From Lucifuga dentata (taxonomy: Eukaryota; Chordata; Actinopteri; Ophidiiformes; Bythitidae), in the NCBI GenBank assembly GCA_014773175.1, contig VXCM01001404.1:257235-321234 (forward strand): DNA of 64,000 bases. Direction: 5' to 3'. The translations under genes and the position numbers were made by a program. Below the pieces are notes generated by a model. The model had not been told where the DNA came from. It was given only the letters and a program-made list of their open reading frames with translations, and did not search any database. Of this stretch, positions 45,444 to 56,399 are shown piece after piece. Position 1 is the first letter of the stretch. Every line of letters begins with the position of its first letter.

Positions 45444-46042
45444 TTAAAGGACCATACCACCCATTTTGCATGTTTGAGCCTAATATATTCCATTTTTATA
45501 CACGTAAGGTTACTGACATCATTTCCCAAAGCATACTACTAGAACAGTGAGTTTTAAAAAAAAAAGGTCCTACCTTCCAGATCACCATTGGCTTCAGTTC
45601 ATTCTGTTACACTATTAAAATTAACTTGTTGATACTTGAAATGTTTTTGGGATAGGTAATCCATCATCACGAAAACACGAAATTCAGGTATATTCAGGTT
45701 TTTTCGAAGTTTCATAATTTTAGCATTTAATGCAATAAAAAAATGGCGTGAATGTATGTCTCCACCGGGGAATATAGTCCCAAAAGAAGACCTGAGTGTA
45801 TTGAAAAATTTTAACGACCGTGACTTCATAAGGCTGCGTAACTATTAGCAGGCGAAGCATCAATTTTTAAGGTGGGTGTATCACTTGAATATTTGATTTT
45901 GAAAGATCAAGAGATTTTGCAAAATATCAGGAAAGCTGAAATACGGTTTTATCCTTTGGGAAATGGTTGTCAGTAATGTTACGTGTATGAAAATTGAATA
46001 TATTGGGCTCAAACATGCAAAATGGGGGGTTCGGTCCTTTAA
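45444..46042 (+). mobile_element. TTAA-flanked MITE, T2/Kolobok-like, copy 1
   Basis: The element (45448-46038, 591 bp) is flanked by TTAA at 45444-45447 and 46039-46042. Its ends match in inverted orientation over about 37 bp with few differences: left AGGACCATACCACCCATTTT then GCATGTTTGAGCC, right (complement) AGGACCGAACCCCCCATTTT then GCATGTTTGAGCCC. Internally it is homologous to the inverted copy at 20905-21459 and to the truncated copy at 63071-63220. There is no transposase, so it must have been moved by another element. TTAA duplication plus TTAAAGG ends fit T2-type MITEs (Kolobok). PiggyBac also uses TTAA but usually has CCC-type ends, which are absent here. Confidence 0.85.
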
Positions 46043-48238
46043 TCTTGGTGTGTGAATGGGTGTGAAAACAGCAAGGCAGTTTAATGCTGGATACATGGTT
46101 GGCTTTGCCCAAACTGATTTTCACTGCTATTATCATCTATTAAAACATGTCATAATTTCACAAAGTTCCATATAATTGTTGTAGCAGCCTAGTTTACCTT
46201 CACCATCTGAACGCAGAATATGACAGGTTGGCAGAAAATCTTCAAATAAATACACATAAATTAACATAACAGCTACCCAGTATTAACATGCAGATAACGC
46301 TGAGAATTATTGTAATAGTTAGCAAATATAACAAAGGCAGAGATGCATTATAAAAACTGCTTAGGCTGAATTACAAGACACAAGTCCAAAACACAGACAG
46401 CCACGTCTATTATTTTCTATCTGAGACATGTGGCAGCTTATCAATATGCTGCTGTCCTATTGTCCAGAGTTGACGTCTCAGAATAGCAAAGTTGTTTTTT
46501 TTTTTTTCCTCTCCTTCATTTGTCATCACAGTTACTGTGCCTTTTCATGTCATGTGATACCGTGTCTTCTGGGGTCAAATATCCTATGACCCACAGACCT
46601 GACATTATAAATATAAATCCGTCCTAAATGACGATTTTTCTACATAGTAAACAGCCCATGAAAAATCCTGATTGGGTGGGATTCAAGGTTTTTTTTTTGT
46701 TTGTTTGTTTAATCAGAATAGGATTTTTCCAATACAGAGTGGAGTGTGTTGGTGTTTAGAAAATTTAAATGTCATTTGTGCCTCAGAGAAAATAATCTGA
46801 ATTAATAATAACAAAAACAAAAAAAATGAAAACTAACTACACTAGAAAATGAAACTAATAAATTTCACAAACTCTAACTTTGCATTAACTTAGAGATTTC
46901 AGGGATCAGACGGCCCTCCCTAAAAGTAATTTAAAAAAAAATTCAGCTGGACAAATTTTCATTTGATAAATTGAAACTCAACATCAACTGGATCATTACC
47001 AGAGCACCATTTAGCTATAGTAGGCAGGTAATATTACAGGTAACAAAAGTAAACTGATATACTGATATAAGTAAACTGACATAGCCTAAACATAGAAGCA
47101 ATATTCCAAAGAAACCTGATGTCATCATATCCCCTTAATAAGCTACACATGAATATAAATTCCATACAAACAGTAACAATATAAAGCATAATAAATATAG
47201 AATTTCTTAATGCTGCCAAAACATTAAAGCTAAGTGGGAAATGCTGTCAGATTTATTGACAGTTGTGCACAGAATTGCCCGTTTAGCTTTTATTTGAGTT
47301 CTAACATACGATTAAAATAGTTGGACATAAAAGCAAAACAAAGTCAAAGGTTCATTTCCATTGTGCTGAAGTGATGGTTTTCAAAAATTCAGAAAACTAC
47401 ATCTTAATTAGGCAAGATATAAGGTATCGTGTTTGTGATATGCATGCGCTGAGAGAATCTGTGGTGCAGAATGGGAGTTTTTATATTTGTTTCATATTGG
47501 TCTTGTATAATTGGGCATTTTTAACAGCACTCGGCTTTTGAAATCCCGGGAGCAGTTACGGAGCTTTTCAAGGAGAAAACCTGAAATATCTGATTTTTTT
47601 CTTTCTTTTTTTTTCCAAGTTGATTATTAAGGGAGGAGAAATTAGTCTCATATTTCAAGGCAGAGTTCAGTGAACTGTGGACATGTGATTAATACCCTTG
47701 TCTAAGACTTTGCCAAAGAGCTAATGCCTGGCTTTAGCTTTTCAAAAACAGAGATTTGTGCTGTGCATACGGTCAAAACAAGAACAAAAAGTGAGTCTGG
47801 AGGAAAAAAAAAAAACAGACTTGGAGAGAGTATGAGTTAGAAAGAAACATTTTAGTCTTCAGCCAAACATCTCTGCTATTTCAGAGTGACTTTGAACAAC
47901 AAAGAACAGCGCTTGTGCATTGCAACACCCACATAAAACACACAGTCAAGGTTGTATAATCTCTTTAGCATTGCATGTAAAGTGTCCTCATTTGCAGCAT
48001 GTGCAGAGCTTTCAGCAACGGTGAAATCATCCATTCACGATGGCACTGAACCGCAGAATGACTCCTAATATCCACTAGTCACATAAAATACATTGAACCA
48101 TGTGATTGTTCCTGTAAAATGTGTGATATGTGAATATAGCATCTAAGGTTACATTGGAGGTTTTACATAGATTGTGAGGGGGTGCTAATTTCACCTTTTG
48201 CTATACTAGCACATTGCTCTTTAACTTTGGAGGCTCCA
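46043..48238. other. A+T-rich noncoding sequence
   Basis: T runs lie at 46495-46507 and 46690-46699, and an A run at 47802-47814. A loose inverted repeat around GAAAAATCCT (46661 and 46722) encloses about 60 bp. No gene recognised. Confidence 0.45.
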
Positions 48239-48976
48239 AGTGGTAGCAGGGGTGGGCGATGCAGCATTAAAATAATACCATGATATCTCAAGGTATTGTT
48301 GTGATAACGATATTCAAGATGATACATTAACATTTAACACTGAACAATGCATTGATGATCGCATATATATACACTACAAACTGCAACATCAGTAGGTATT
48401 AAAGTAGGCACAGTACAGTATTTCCCCTTTAGTAAAATTATATGTAACGAAATCCCGCAAAACATTATTCAAATTAACTTGATCTGCTAGTCTTCAGTAG
48501 TGTGTAAAATATAAATAGTTTCACTTCTGATGATTGAGGAGATGATCTGTGGCAGCAGGTTATGATATTACCTCCGGCGTTAATTAGCCTTTGTGACTCT
48601 GCACTTAAACACGACACTGAAATATGAAGAGCTCAACTGGAATGAGTGTTGCAGCTAAGCTAACACTGTTCATACATCAAGTCAAAAAGTCACCATTTCG
48701 CTAATTTCACCATCAGACATGTTAATTTTCTTTGTTGCAGGGTTGAGTTAACTAGCCAACTAGTTAACTCAGTCACGCATAGCTCAGCAACTCAGTCAGA
48801 TGCCACTTCCTGCTTGTTTTTGGTGGTAAAATCAGCTGATTGGCTCTTCTCCTCATATGACTTGCGACTTTCTTGGTATTCACTCAAGTGTTTCTGCTTC
48901 AGGTGTTGAAACACAGTTGTCGTGTTCCCAAGTTAGCCTTATAGCAAACAAATAAAGAAATAAACAGCAGGGCTAA

Positions 48977-49538
48977 TGCTGTGTTTGAGATCTCGGAAGT
49001 CAAATGTTTCCCAGTTGGAAGATCCAACTTACAACCTCAAACCGTTCCAGCCAAATGTAATCAAAAAAGCATAGCTGAACACCAATAAATACTGTAAAAA
49101 TTAATTAAACTTCGTAATAAATGCTAACTAAAGTAAAGTTAGACTACAGGATTGTTTGGTTGTGTTGTTTTACAATGATATTAATCACAGTGGGTGTTAA
49201 ACTATGTGCAGAGAAGTAATATGAAATTATTTACACTTACGTATCAATGGCAAACAGTTATACAAAATAGACAGTTAACTTGGTGATATATTCTGACCTT
49301 TTTCTTTCAATTTCATGCAAGAAAAAATACTTTAGTTGCCTGTTAGCTTATCATTTCCATTCACAAAGTTCGCTTCCACGACGCTGCCATGTTGAGTGAC
49401 GTCATACTCGGTAAGTCAGGGTAGATCATTTTGGTCCAAGTTCCCCAGCCGGAGCTCCAACTTCAAGTGGTGTTCCAATGCATTTTTCCAAGTAAGAAGT
49501 CAGAAAATTCTGAGTTCCGAGGTCTGTCGAACGCAGCA
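48977..49538. mobile_element. Harbinger/PIF-type MITE nested in the hAT element
   Basis: The 562-bp insert begins TGCTGTGTTTGAGATCTCGG and ends in the inverted form of TGCTGCGTTCGACAGACCTC. It is flanked by TAA on both sides (48974-48976 and 49539-49541). A 3-bp TWA duplication is the PIF/Harbinger signature. The related hAT fragment at 26.7-26.9 kb lacks this sequence, which confirms the borders. No transposase is encoded. Confidence 0.75.
49397..49404. promoter_or_regulatory. Full CRE palindrome inside the nested MITE
   Basis: TGACGTCA is an exact cyclic-AMP response element core (CREB/ATF family site). It lies within a mobile element, so function at this locus is unproven. Confidence 0.4.
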
Positions 49539-49762
49539 TAACTACGTTTTTAGGAACTAATTAGGAAATGATCGCGCGACTTCCGGACATGCCAGTTTTG
49601 TTTCTTCCTGTTGCACATGATGTGAAAATTCATCAACATGTCATCACGCTTCAATATTTTCAACATCACGATATGAAAAATACGTGTCGTCATTAAAAAA
49701 CAAAGCAGTATTATCATACCAGTATTATGAATAATATGATATGGCACAGCCCTAAGCAGTAG

Positions 49763-50329
49763 TATGGAAAAAAAAAATTTAATTTACAATGTTTAAGGGA
49801 ATTAACGCTTAACGCTTATTTGATATCAGTTAACCGCATCCTCTTTAGATCTAAATTTCCTCATTGTCCAAACTTTCACTGAGCTTTACACTAAGCATCT
49901 CCTCAGTACTGCTCAATACTCTGTTTCTTTTCATGTCTTAAATTTTGAGGATTCATTCGCTGTGCAGTGAAAGGAATTCTCACTAGTTTCGATACCAAAA
50001 CATAGAAAATCAATCCTGACAAGCAGCGGACATTTTGTGGGGTTTTAATTAATGGGTACTGGACACTCCTCTGTGTTGTACATCCACTTTGAGAGGAGAT
50101 GGCTGTATAGTATTTTTTTTTTTTTTTTTTTTTTACATAAAATCTTTGCCTAGTGAAGCATTAAATAAAAGTGGTCGAGAAAGACATCTCCATAAACAAG
50201 GCTTCCCACATCTGCTCAGCCCTCATTCTTTTCAATCCCTCCTTCCACCTCCTTGTATCAATTTGTTTTTTTGCATGTCAAGTCAGAAGGAGGTTGTCAC
50301 AGGAGACAGTTTGCTTGTCTCATGCACAT
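49763..50329. other. Noncoding sequence with a poly-T tract
   Basis: About 22 T residues lie at 50113-50134. Nothing else recognised. Confidence 0.5.
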
Positions 50330-50760
50330 GATTGAGGTAGCTGCAATTTATAACATACCAGCCAGAGCGACAGACCTCACTTATCTCTGGCCAGCTCCTC
50401 TGCCAATGCCCTTTCACTCAGCCAATGAGGATGAAGGTTGCAGGTTGTGTTACTTTGTCAAAAGCAGAGGAACCATTACAAATCTACACTATCCATCCTT
50501 CTGTAGGGCATGGAGCTTTTCCCCTGGCGCAAAGCTGTTGCAGCGCTGACTTTGCTCAACCTGCCTGTCTATCTCTCACGCCCGGGAAGATCACAGGGGG
50601 GTTGTTATCACAAAGGGCCAATTTGTTATCCTGGTTTCACTCCATCACAGAAGCCATTATTTGGGACTTTTATCTATCAAGAAGAAGCTGTTAATGTGAG
50701 CAAGAAAGTGTGTACTCTGTCATTATGCCACAGAGGCTATTGACTTCACCTTATACTGAT
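50330..50760. promoter_or_regulatory. Candidate conserved noncoding element
   Basis: Repeat-free, fairly G+C-balanced block with three overlapping plus-strand frames, none carrying a domain. CAGCCAATGAGG (a CCAAT-type motif) lies near 50418. It also contains GTTGTTATCACAAAGGGCCA near 50600 and CTGTTAATGTGAGC near 50688. An exon cannot be excluded, but no splice structure is evident. Confidence 0.35.
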
Positions 50761-51474
50761 TCTAGCTGAATGAACCTGATGCAATTACTCCAGTAAAAGA
50801 AGACTGACACAGCTACCTTAAATTTTTAAGTTGGTTCTCCAGTGAAAACAAAGTCTGATCCTAATGTTAATATTTTGCGCGCTAATTGCACCACAGTCCA
50901 AAGCCCTTGATGGAGTGGGCACTTCCACTGGAGGCGGGTCCTCCTATTAGTCTCAGCACAGAACTGCCCACGTGCTCTGACACCGGCACCTCTGCCTGGG
51001 AACACTGACTGCTAGATAATGCATCCTCACCTGCAGGATGGACAATATTTCATAAACCTGAGTGCAATGCCACAATTTATCACTTTCACTTATTACAGGA
51101 GACATTTGGAATGATCGATTGGTTTATCCTCCAACTTGAAGCTATGTATATATATATCAGGTGGGGCAAAAAAGATGAGAAAAAGACAATTACCTGCATG
51201 CGTACCTAGGTAGGAGGATATTTCCTGTGAGCCAACCTTCACGCAACACTCTTGTGCCCTTTTGTGTCTCCATCATGGACCATAACTTAGTCGTCATTAT
51301 CAGATGGACAACTGCTGTGTCTATTTAAAACCTCTCTATTCTTTCTCATACACTTTCACACAGATTTAGTAACAGCGGTAGCTTCATAAAACCCCAACTA
51401 TTGAGTTTTCACTTAACAACAAAAAGGATTTTAGGTACAAGAGATCTATTCCAAATCAACCATGTGATAAAATG
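50761..51474. other. Noncoding sequence
   Basis: Short (TA)n at about 51146-51157. Bases 50870-51010 are complex. No gene recognised. Confidence 0.4.
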
Positions 51475-52010
51475 CCCCCGCTATCCACAATTAAAGACTT
51501 CAAGCTTTTTTATATCAACCTGTGAAACATGCATTTGGCTTCCTGACATCTGATCCAGAAAGTCTTGACATCCACAAACCATTCTCAGTCCAACCCCATC
51601 ACTTGTCATACACTCAGTGTGGGCTGGAGGCCCCCTCTACCGCCATCGCAAGTCATCATTACACCACAAGCTGTCAAATTAAAACTTTTAAATTGTGTGA
51701 ATGCCTCTTCGGAACTTTCCCTTTTTCCCAGCAACATATTGCAGAGATAATTGAGGATATTAGCAGCCAGACTGTTACCAAGAGATGAAAGGCAAGAAGG
51801 GAGCAGTGACAGCTCCTCTCGCTCGTGGCGGTAACGAGGGACTGTCAAAAGTCTCTCCGTGTTTATCTCGGATCATCTAGGGGGATTTAAAACCCTTACC
51901 TTCACAATTCCATTCTTTATGGCGCGTCCTTTATCCACAGTGATTTACGGAGGCTCAAGCCCTGCGCCGCGTGATGAATGAGCACTCTTCACAAGGTGTC
52001 AGGGCCAGGC
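51475..52010. promoter_or_regulatory. Candidate conserved noncoding element, about 530 bp
   Basis: Complex repeat-free block with CACAATTAAAGAC near 51488, GTCAAATTAAAAC near 51673, GAGATAATTGAGGATATTAGC near 51743 and GTGATTTACGG near 51941. Overlapping plus-strand and minus-strand frames (51522-51848) lack domains. Confidence 0.4.
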
Positions 52011-54489
52011 AGCGGTGGGCGGCGGTAACACCCCCCCACCCTTCATTTTTCTTCAGCTTTCCCTTTCTCTCCTTGTCTTCTGCTCACTCCTTTAAAACTG
52101 GGCCCATCAGATGTTAACAGATCAAGTGGATTTACAAAGGAACATCCGATTATGCAAGGGAATTAATGAAAGCTTTGCATCGATGAAGCTTAAACATGAT
52201 GACAATTGGACACGTAACCTTTTGTTTTTGTGACAACATTATGGGACCCTTGCGAACCTTGAGGCATGACTTTTATTCCGGCGACACATACGAACCCTTA
52301 TCTCAGCCTGCTTTTAGTTAAATGTCACAGGATTCTTGGATAATAACTTGGTGCAGTCCAATAAATACCTAGCACATTCATTCATTCATGCTGAAACAAA
52401 ATGTCCCATTAGCATCGTAATGCCCATGTGGGTGTGTTATGAATATTACGCTGACATTGTGCAAGTTTAACTGATGCATTCCCACCTGTGACAGCAAACA
52501 GGTAAACAAATATTTTCCTATTAAATTGGAGAACCTCTGGATTGGAAGGACATCCTGAGTTAGCAAAATGAAATGCAAAAAAAAGCTTGAAACCTAGCCA
52601 CAGTTGAAAAAAATTGACAGCTGAGGAGCTGTAATGGAGGGTCTCTGACTATATTCTAGGCAATCTGAACCAATACATTTCAAAGATATTTTATCATTTA
52701 TTCTCTTTATTTTGCTTTGATAAAAACTATTATGTATGTCCTTGAAGGGTACTAAAATCCATTTGATGGTGCATAGGCTATTAAGGCTGCAGTTTATTAG
52801 TTTCACAATTCATTGTAAAACAGATTCTCCTCCTGAAATGCTTCCTTCATAACACAAATTCCTAATAATCTACTTGTATAATGATTTTCTATAACTTATA
52901 TACATTGCTAATTCATGAGGAAATGGAATCTGTTCATTTGTTAAAATAAAATACAGCGAAGGTGTAAGAAAGAGAGTTTTGATTTTTAGGATGTTATGGG
53001 ATCTCAAGTATGCAAGTATAGTATGAAAACCTGACTGACAATATTATGTTGTGTTTAGCTACAATAAAGGTTGTTTACAGTTTAGATTGATGATGAGCCC
53101 ATGCAGTTTGTTATTTCTAAGTAGCCACACCTTTTCAGTCCATTAGCACTTTAGCAAATCCACTCGAGTGTAAAAGCGTAAAACTGTGTGTACTGCCAGT
53201 AAACACGATGCACTCAAACTAAAGGCCACAATGTTAATAAGACTCAAAATCATGCAATTTACACCAGTTTCCAAGCAATGTGTATCTATTATCCCAGAGC
53301 CGCTCATGTAATCGTTGCTTTTTTTTAGATTTAAGACTTTTGCACAGATTAAAAAAAAATTCTTCTCACTGAAATAAGCCAAAACATTCAAAAGTAGATT
53401 AAAGTAAATCTCTCAGAATGAGGGTGATTTGTGTCATTTCACCCAACAAGCAACCAAACTGGCTGCCATTTTTGTTTGAGTTCATAAATGGTGATGCAGC
53501 GTGAAACAGACCTGCCACATATTTTGTAGTTTTGCTCCAATTAGCTCCAGTTCAATTCCATGACTCCACAATTTTTCAAGATATAAACAATACTGTATGT
53601 GAGAGGCTACCGTCTTTGTGCACATCAGCAGTGTTCAAATGCACAAGCCAAAACCTAAACAAAACTATAGTTTACTGCAGTATGTGAAGTATGTCTGTAA
53701 CCTCATTGCATTAAGTTACAAGTTATTATTACAAACCTCTGGAAAAGATGAAATGGATGCTTCAGCACAAACAAGCCAGCTAATAAAATGCAATGTTCTC
53801 AATAGCCACAATCTTTGAAGAGTTTTTGAGAGTTTTAAATATTAATCAAATATGCCTCTGGGACTGAGTTCACTGGTTCCAGCAAACATGAAACAACAGA
53901 AAACTTTGAAATGAGTTGGACTGCATTTGCATTTTAAATTTGTGATTTTTAAATTATTTTAGGGCAGCTGTGTGGCTGATTGTGGAAATTGTGTCAAAGA
54001 TTTTGACTCAAATTAATGCTAAGGAGAGGAATCTTTCTGAAGATTTTCTGTTGGGGGGGGGAGAGAAATAACTCACACAAAAAGTGATGTGTAATTTTAC
54101 TGACACTGTTATGCTGACAACATGTTCAGATTTGTTTTAAGAGTTTGGAAAGCCAGCTGAAAATCCTTCGGGACTGTGTATGTGACTTTGCATAAATATC
54201 ATGTAATTAGCATTCATGAGCGTAGTACGCAGCTCTCTGACAAGTCATGGCTCAATCATTTTAAAAACAGCAGGTCCTCTGGGTTTGTGCTGCTGAATGT
54301 GGCAGGATCGTCCATTAAGCTGAGTTCAGCTTTGTATGAACACACACAAGAAGAGCAAAGAGTAGCAAAGCATCAATATTTTTCTAGTTCTATATCTATA
54401 TTGATTTGAGTTAGTTTTTATTACTACTTCGTTGTAATTTTATTTTTTGAACCAAAATGAAAATTATTAATTTTGTGTCCAGGGCTTCA
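52011..54489. other. Noncoding, mostly A+T-rich sequence
   Basis: Bases 52100-52330 are complex and may be regulatory (GGGAATTAATGAAAGC near 52159). There is a G run at 54053-54061. No gene or transposon recognised between 52.4 and 54.5 kb. Confidence 0.4.
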
Positions 54490-54534
54490 TAGTAGGTGGT
54501 TCACTAGGTAGCACTGTTACCTCACAGCAAGAAT
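54490..54534 (+). mobile_element. tRNA-type SINE fragment
   Basis: GGTGGTTCACTAGGTAGCAC, then TGTTACCTCACAGCAAGAA, matches the 5' part of a widespread fish tRNA-derived SINE (GTGGCGCAGTGGTTAGCACTG, then CCTCACAGCAAGAA). The B-box region that should follow (GGTTCGAATCC) is missing and is replaced by a GGAT array. The fragment is decayed and dead. Confidence 0.6.
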
Positions 54535-54537
54535 GGA

Positions 54538-54587
54538 ACATGGATGGATGGATGGATGGATGGATGGATGAATGGATGGATGGATGC
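54538..54587. repeat. (GGAT)n microsatellite
   Basis: About 12 TGGA/GGAT units with one ATGAATGG interruption, immediately after the SINE fragment. Confidence 0.9.
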
Positions 54588-54980
54588 CATGCTCCCTTGT
54601 ACCTTTTGAAAATGAATTTTTACATAAGGTGGCACACATTCAAAAATTCGAAGTTATGATTATTATTGTGTTTATGCTTTGGCTATATTACAGTCACCAT
54701 GATATCAATAGTGTCAGTGAATGCATCATAAGTTGGTAAGCTGAAAAACCTGTCACTGTAATTTTCTACAGATTATACTGGTAATAGCTGGCTAAGAGGC
54801 AGGATTTGCTGACAGGTTTCTTAATATAGAGTCAGTCATGAAAAAGCTGGATGGGTTTGGTGGGAGGTTGATATTCCAAAGCTTTATATTGCACCCAAAG
54901 GAGTCCCATCGAACAATCTCAGTTTTTTTTTTTTTTTCCCCCCTGCGACACTGTCTTGCAATTTTTAAACACAAAAATCT
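54588..54980. other. Noncoding sequence
   Basis: T run at about 54924-54938. Nothing else recognised. Confidence 0.5.
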
Positions 54981-55360
54981 AACTATAAAGGCAGGAATCT
55001 CTGTCTGTCTGTGGCACCAACATTTCTAGAACCCGGCACTGTATGAAGCTGATATTCGGCAGGTTTATTGCTCAGGACCCAAGGACATGAAACGTTGCGT
55101 GTGAAGTTCTTTGGATGAGCGGTTCTCGAATTGAGCAGCTGTGCCGGTAAAATGTAGTCTGTGTGGAAGGATACGGTCTGGTTGCAGCAGCAGGACATGC
55201 TCCGGGCGCAGCAGCATATGCTCCAGTAGCATGGTCTCAACCTGACCGAAAGCTAGCTCACGAGGACATGCAGAACAAAATTATGGCAGGCTGCGGCACA
55301 CACCATGAAGTCCGGCTCGTTCTGAACACGCACGTTTTGAACGGGCACTGCCATAGTGTA
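54981..55360 (-). repeat. Interspersed repeat, copy 1 of an inverted pair
   Basis: From AACTATAAAGGCAGGAATCT to about 55360, this matches the reverse complement of 59740-60089 with moderate divergence. Shared landmarks are CTCTGTCTGTCTGTGGCAC, TTGCTCAGGACCCAAGGAC, TTTGGATGAGCG and ATGGCAGGCTGC. On the minus strand an open frame (55240-54983) corresponds to one in copy 2, ending ATDRQRFLPL. I do not recognise the family. It has no clear terminal inverted repeats or target duplication, so the mobile class is unknown. Confidence 0.8.
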
Positions 55361-56399
55361 TATAATTTCTTAAAAAATAAGATAATTTATTTTCAAAAAA
55401 GCCGCTGCAAATGTATTCATTTCTATCCATAAACAACCTCAATGATATGTAGCTGTAAGCACGTAACGCAATAAAACAACAAAATGTAACGCAATGCAAG
55501 GTGAAGTAACCCACACAGTGGCTAAATTATGAGACCTGTCAGCAAATTAAATAACTGTGTCTTGCTTGATTTTGTCTTGTCTTTTGACACTGCTGTCATC
55601 CTTTCCATTGTCCATCATTCTCCACTGTCAAGCGAGAGACATATGCATCTCTCTTCCAATCCATCTCCCTACTTTACTGTTTGTCTTGTTGGGTGTCAAT
55701 GTCACATGTTAGGGCATTAGCTGTGAAGACATCAGTGGATGAGGTCAACGCTGACACTGTGCCGCTATTAAATCAGTGGCCTCTGAAACTGTGGGAACAA
55801 GCCTCCCTGTCTGTCACCATGGTTCCCAGCACGCACAGACCAGCAGCTGCTGATGGGCATTTTATCCGAGGTGTTGGAAGTGCAATCAGATGGGTGTGGC
55901 ACCTAAAGCTTTGCTAAAGCTCACCTCCACACCTGGCTTAATCACAAAGCCAACTGCAGCCATATGCTGCTCTGCTCCCATCACACAAATGGAAATCAGC
56001 AACCCAACCTCACTATGATCCTGCACTCAAACACTTTTCCTTGAAGAGTATTTCACACTCGTACTAGCCAGCAGATGGTTAAACTGACAACAGTCTGGAA
56101 TCAGCCGGATAAATTGCACTCCAAAACAGTAAACACACTCAGTAGGACATTATGGTTTAAACTGAGATAACTATGCAAGGAATTAGTGTTATATGAAAAT
56201 ATGAGCAAAGAGTTCATTTAACAAAATGAACCAAATAAGCAGTGAAGATTACAAAACCATCTGCCCTTGAATGGTTAGGGTGGTGCTAAGATCCTATCTA
56301 AATAGGTCGTGCTTAAATGCACACCATTCCTCTCTCTGTGCAATAATCACGCCTTAGTCTACAGAGTGTTGCAGTGCATTAAGATAAAAGCGCTAAAAC
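55361..56399. other. Noncoding sequence, regulatory-like at 55530-56000
   Basis: Complex repeat-free sequence with CCGCTATTAAATCAG near 55760 and GGCTTAATCACAAAGCC near 55936. Frames at 55529-55720 and 55681-55917 lack domains. No gene recognised. Confidence 0.4.

Larger units (their letters stand above)
48239..49762. mobile_element. Nonautonomous hAT-like element with a nested MITE
   Basis: The element runs 48247-49754 (1508 bp, about 940 bp without its insert). It begins CAGGGGTGGGCGAT and ends ATGGCACAGCCCTA. The two ends match in inverted orientation at about 10 of 14 positions, and CAGGG-type ends are a hAT hallmark. The flanking octamers AGTGGTAG (48239-48246) and AGCAGTAG (49755-49762) agree at 6 of 8 positions, consistent with an aged 8-bp hAT target duplication. 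No transposase frame is present. A related fragment lies at 26655-26930. Confidence 0.75.

Noticed and set aside
45444..46042. piggyBac assignment because of the TTAA flanks
   Set aside because: piggyBac ends usually start with CCC; these start with AGG and match the T2/Kolobok pattern better.
46661..46731. Inverted repeat around GAAAAATCCT as a transposon
   Set aside because: Only about 10 bp of pairing, no target duplication and a low-complexity interior.
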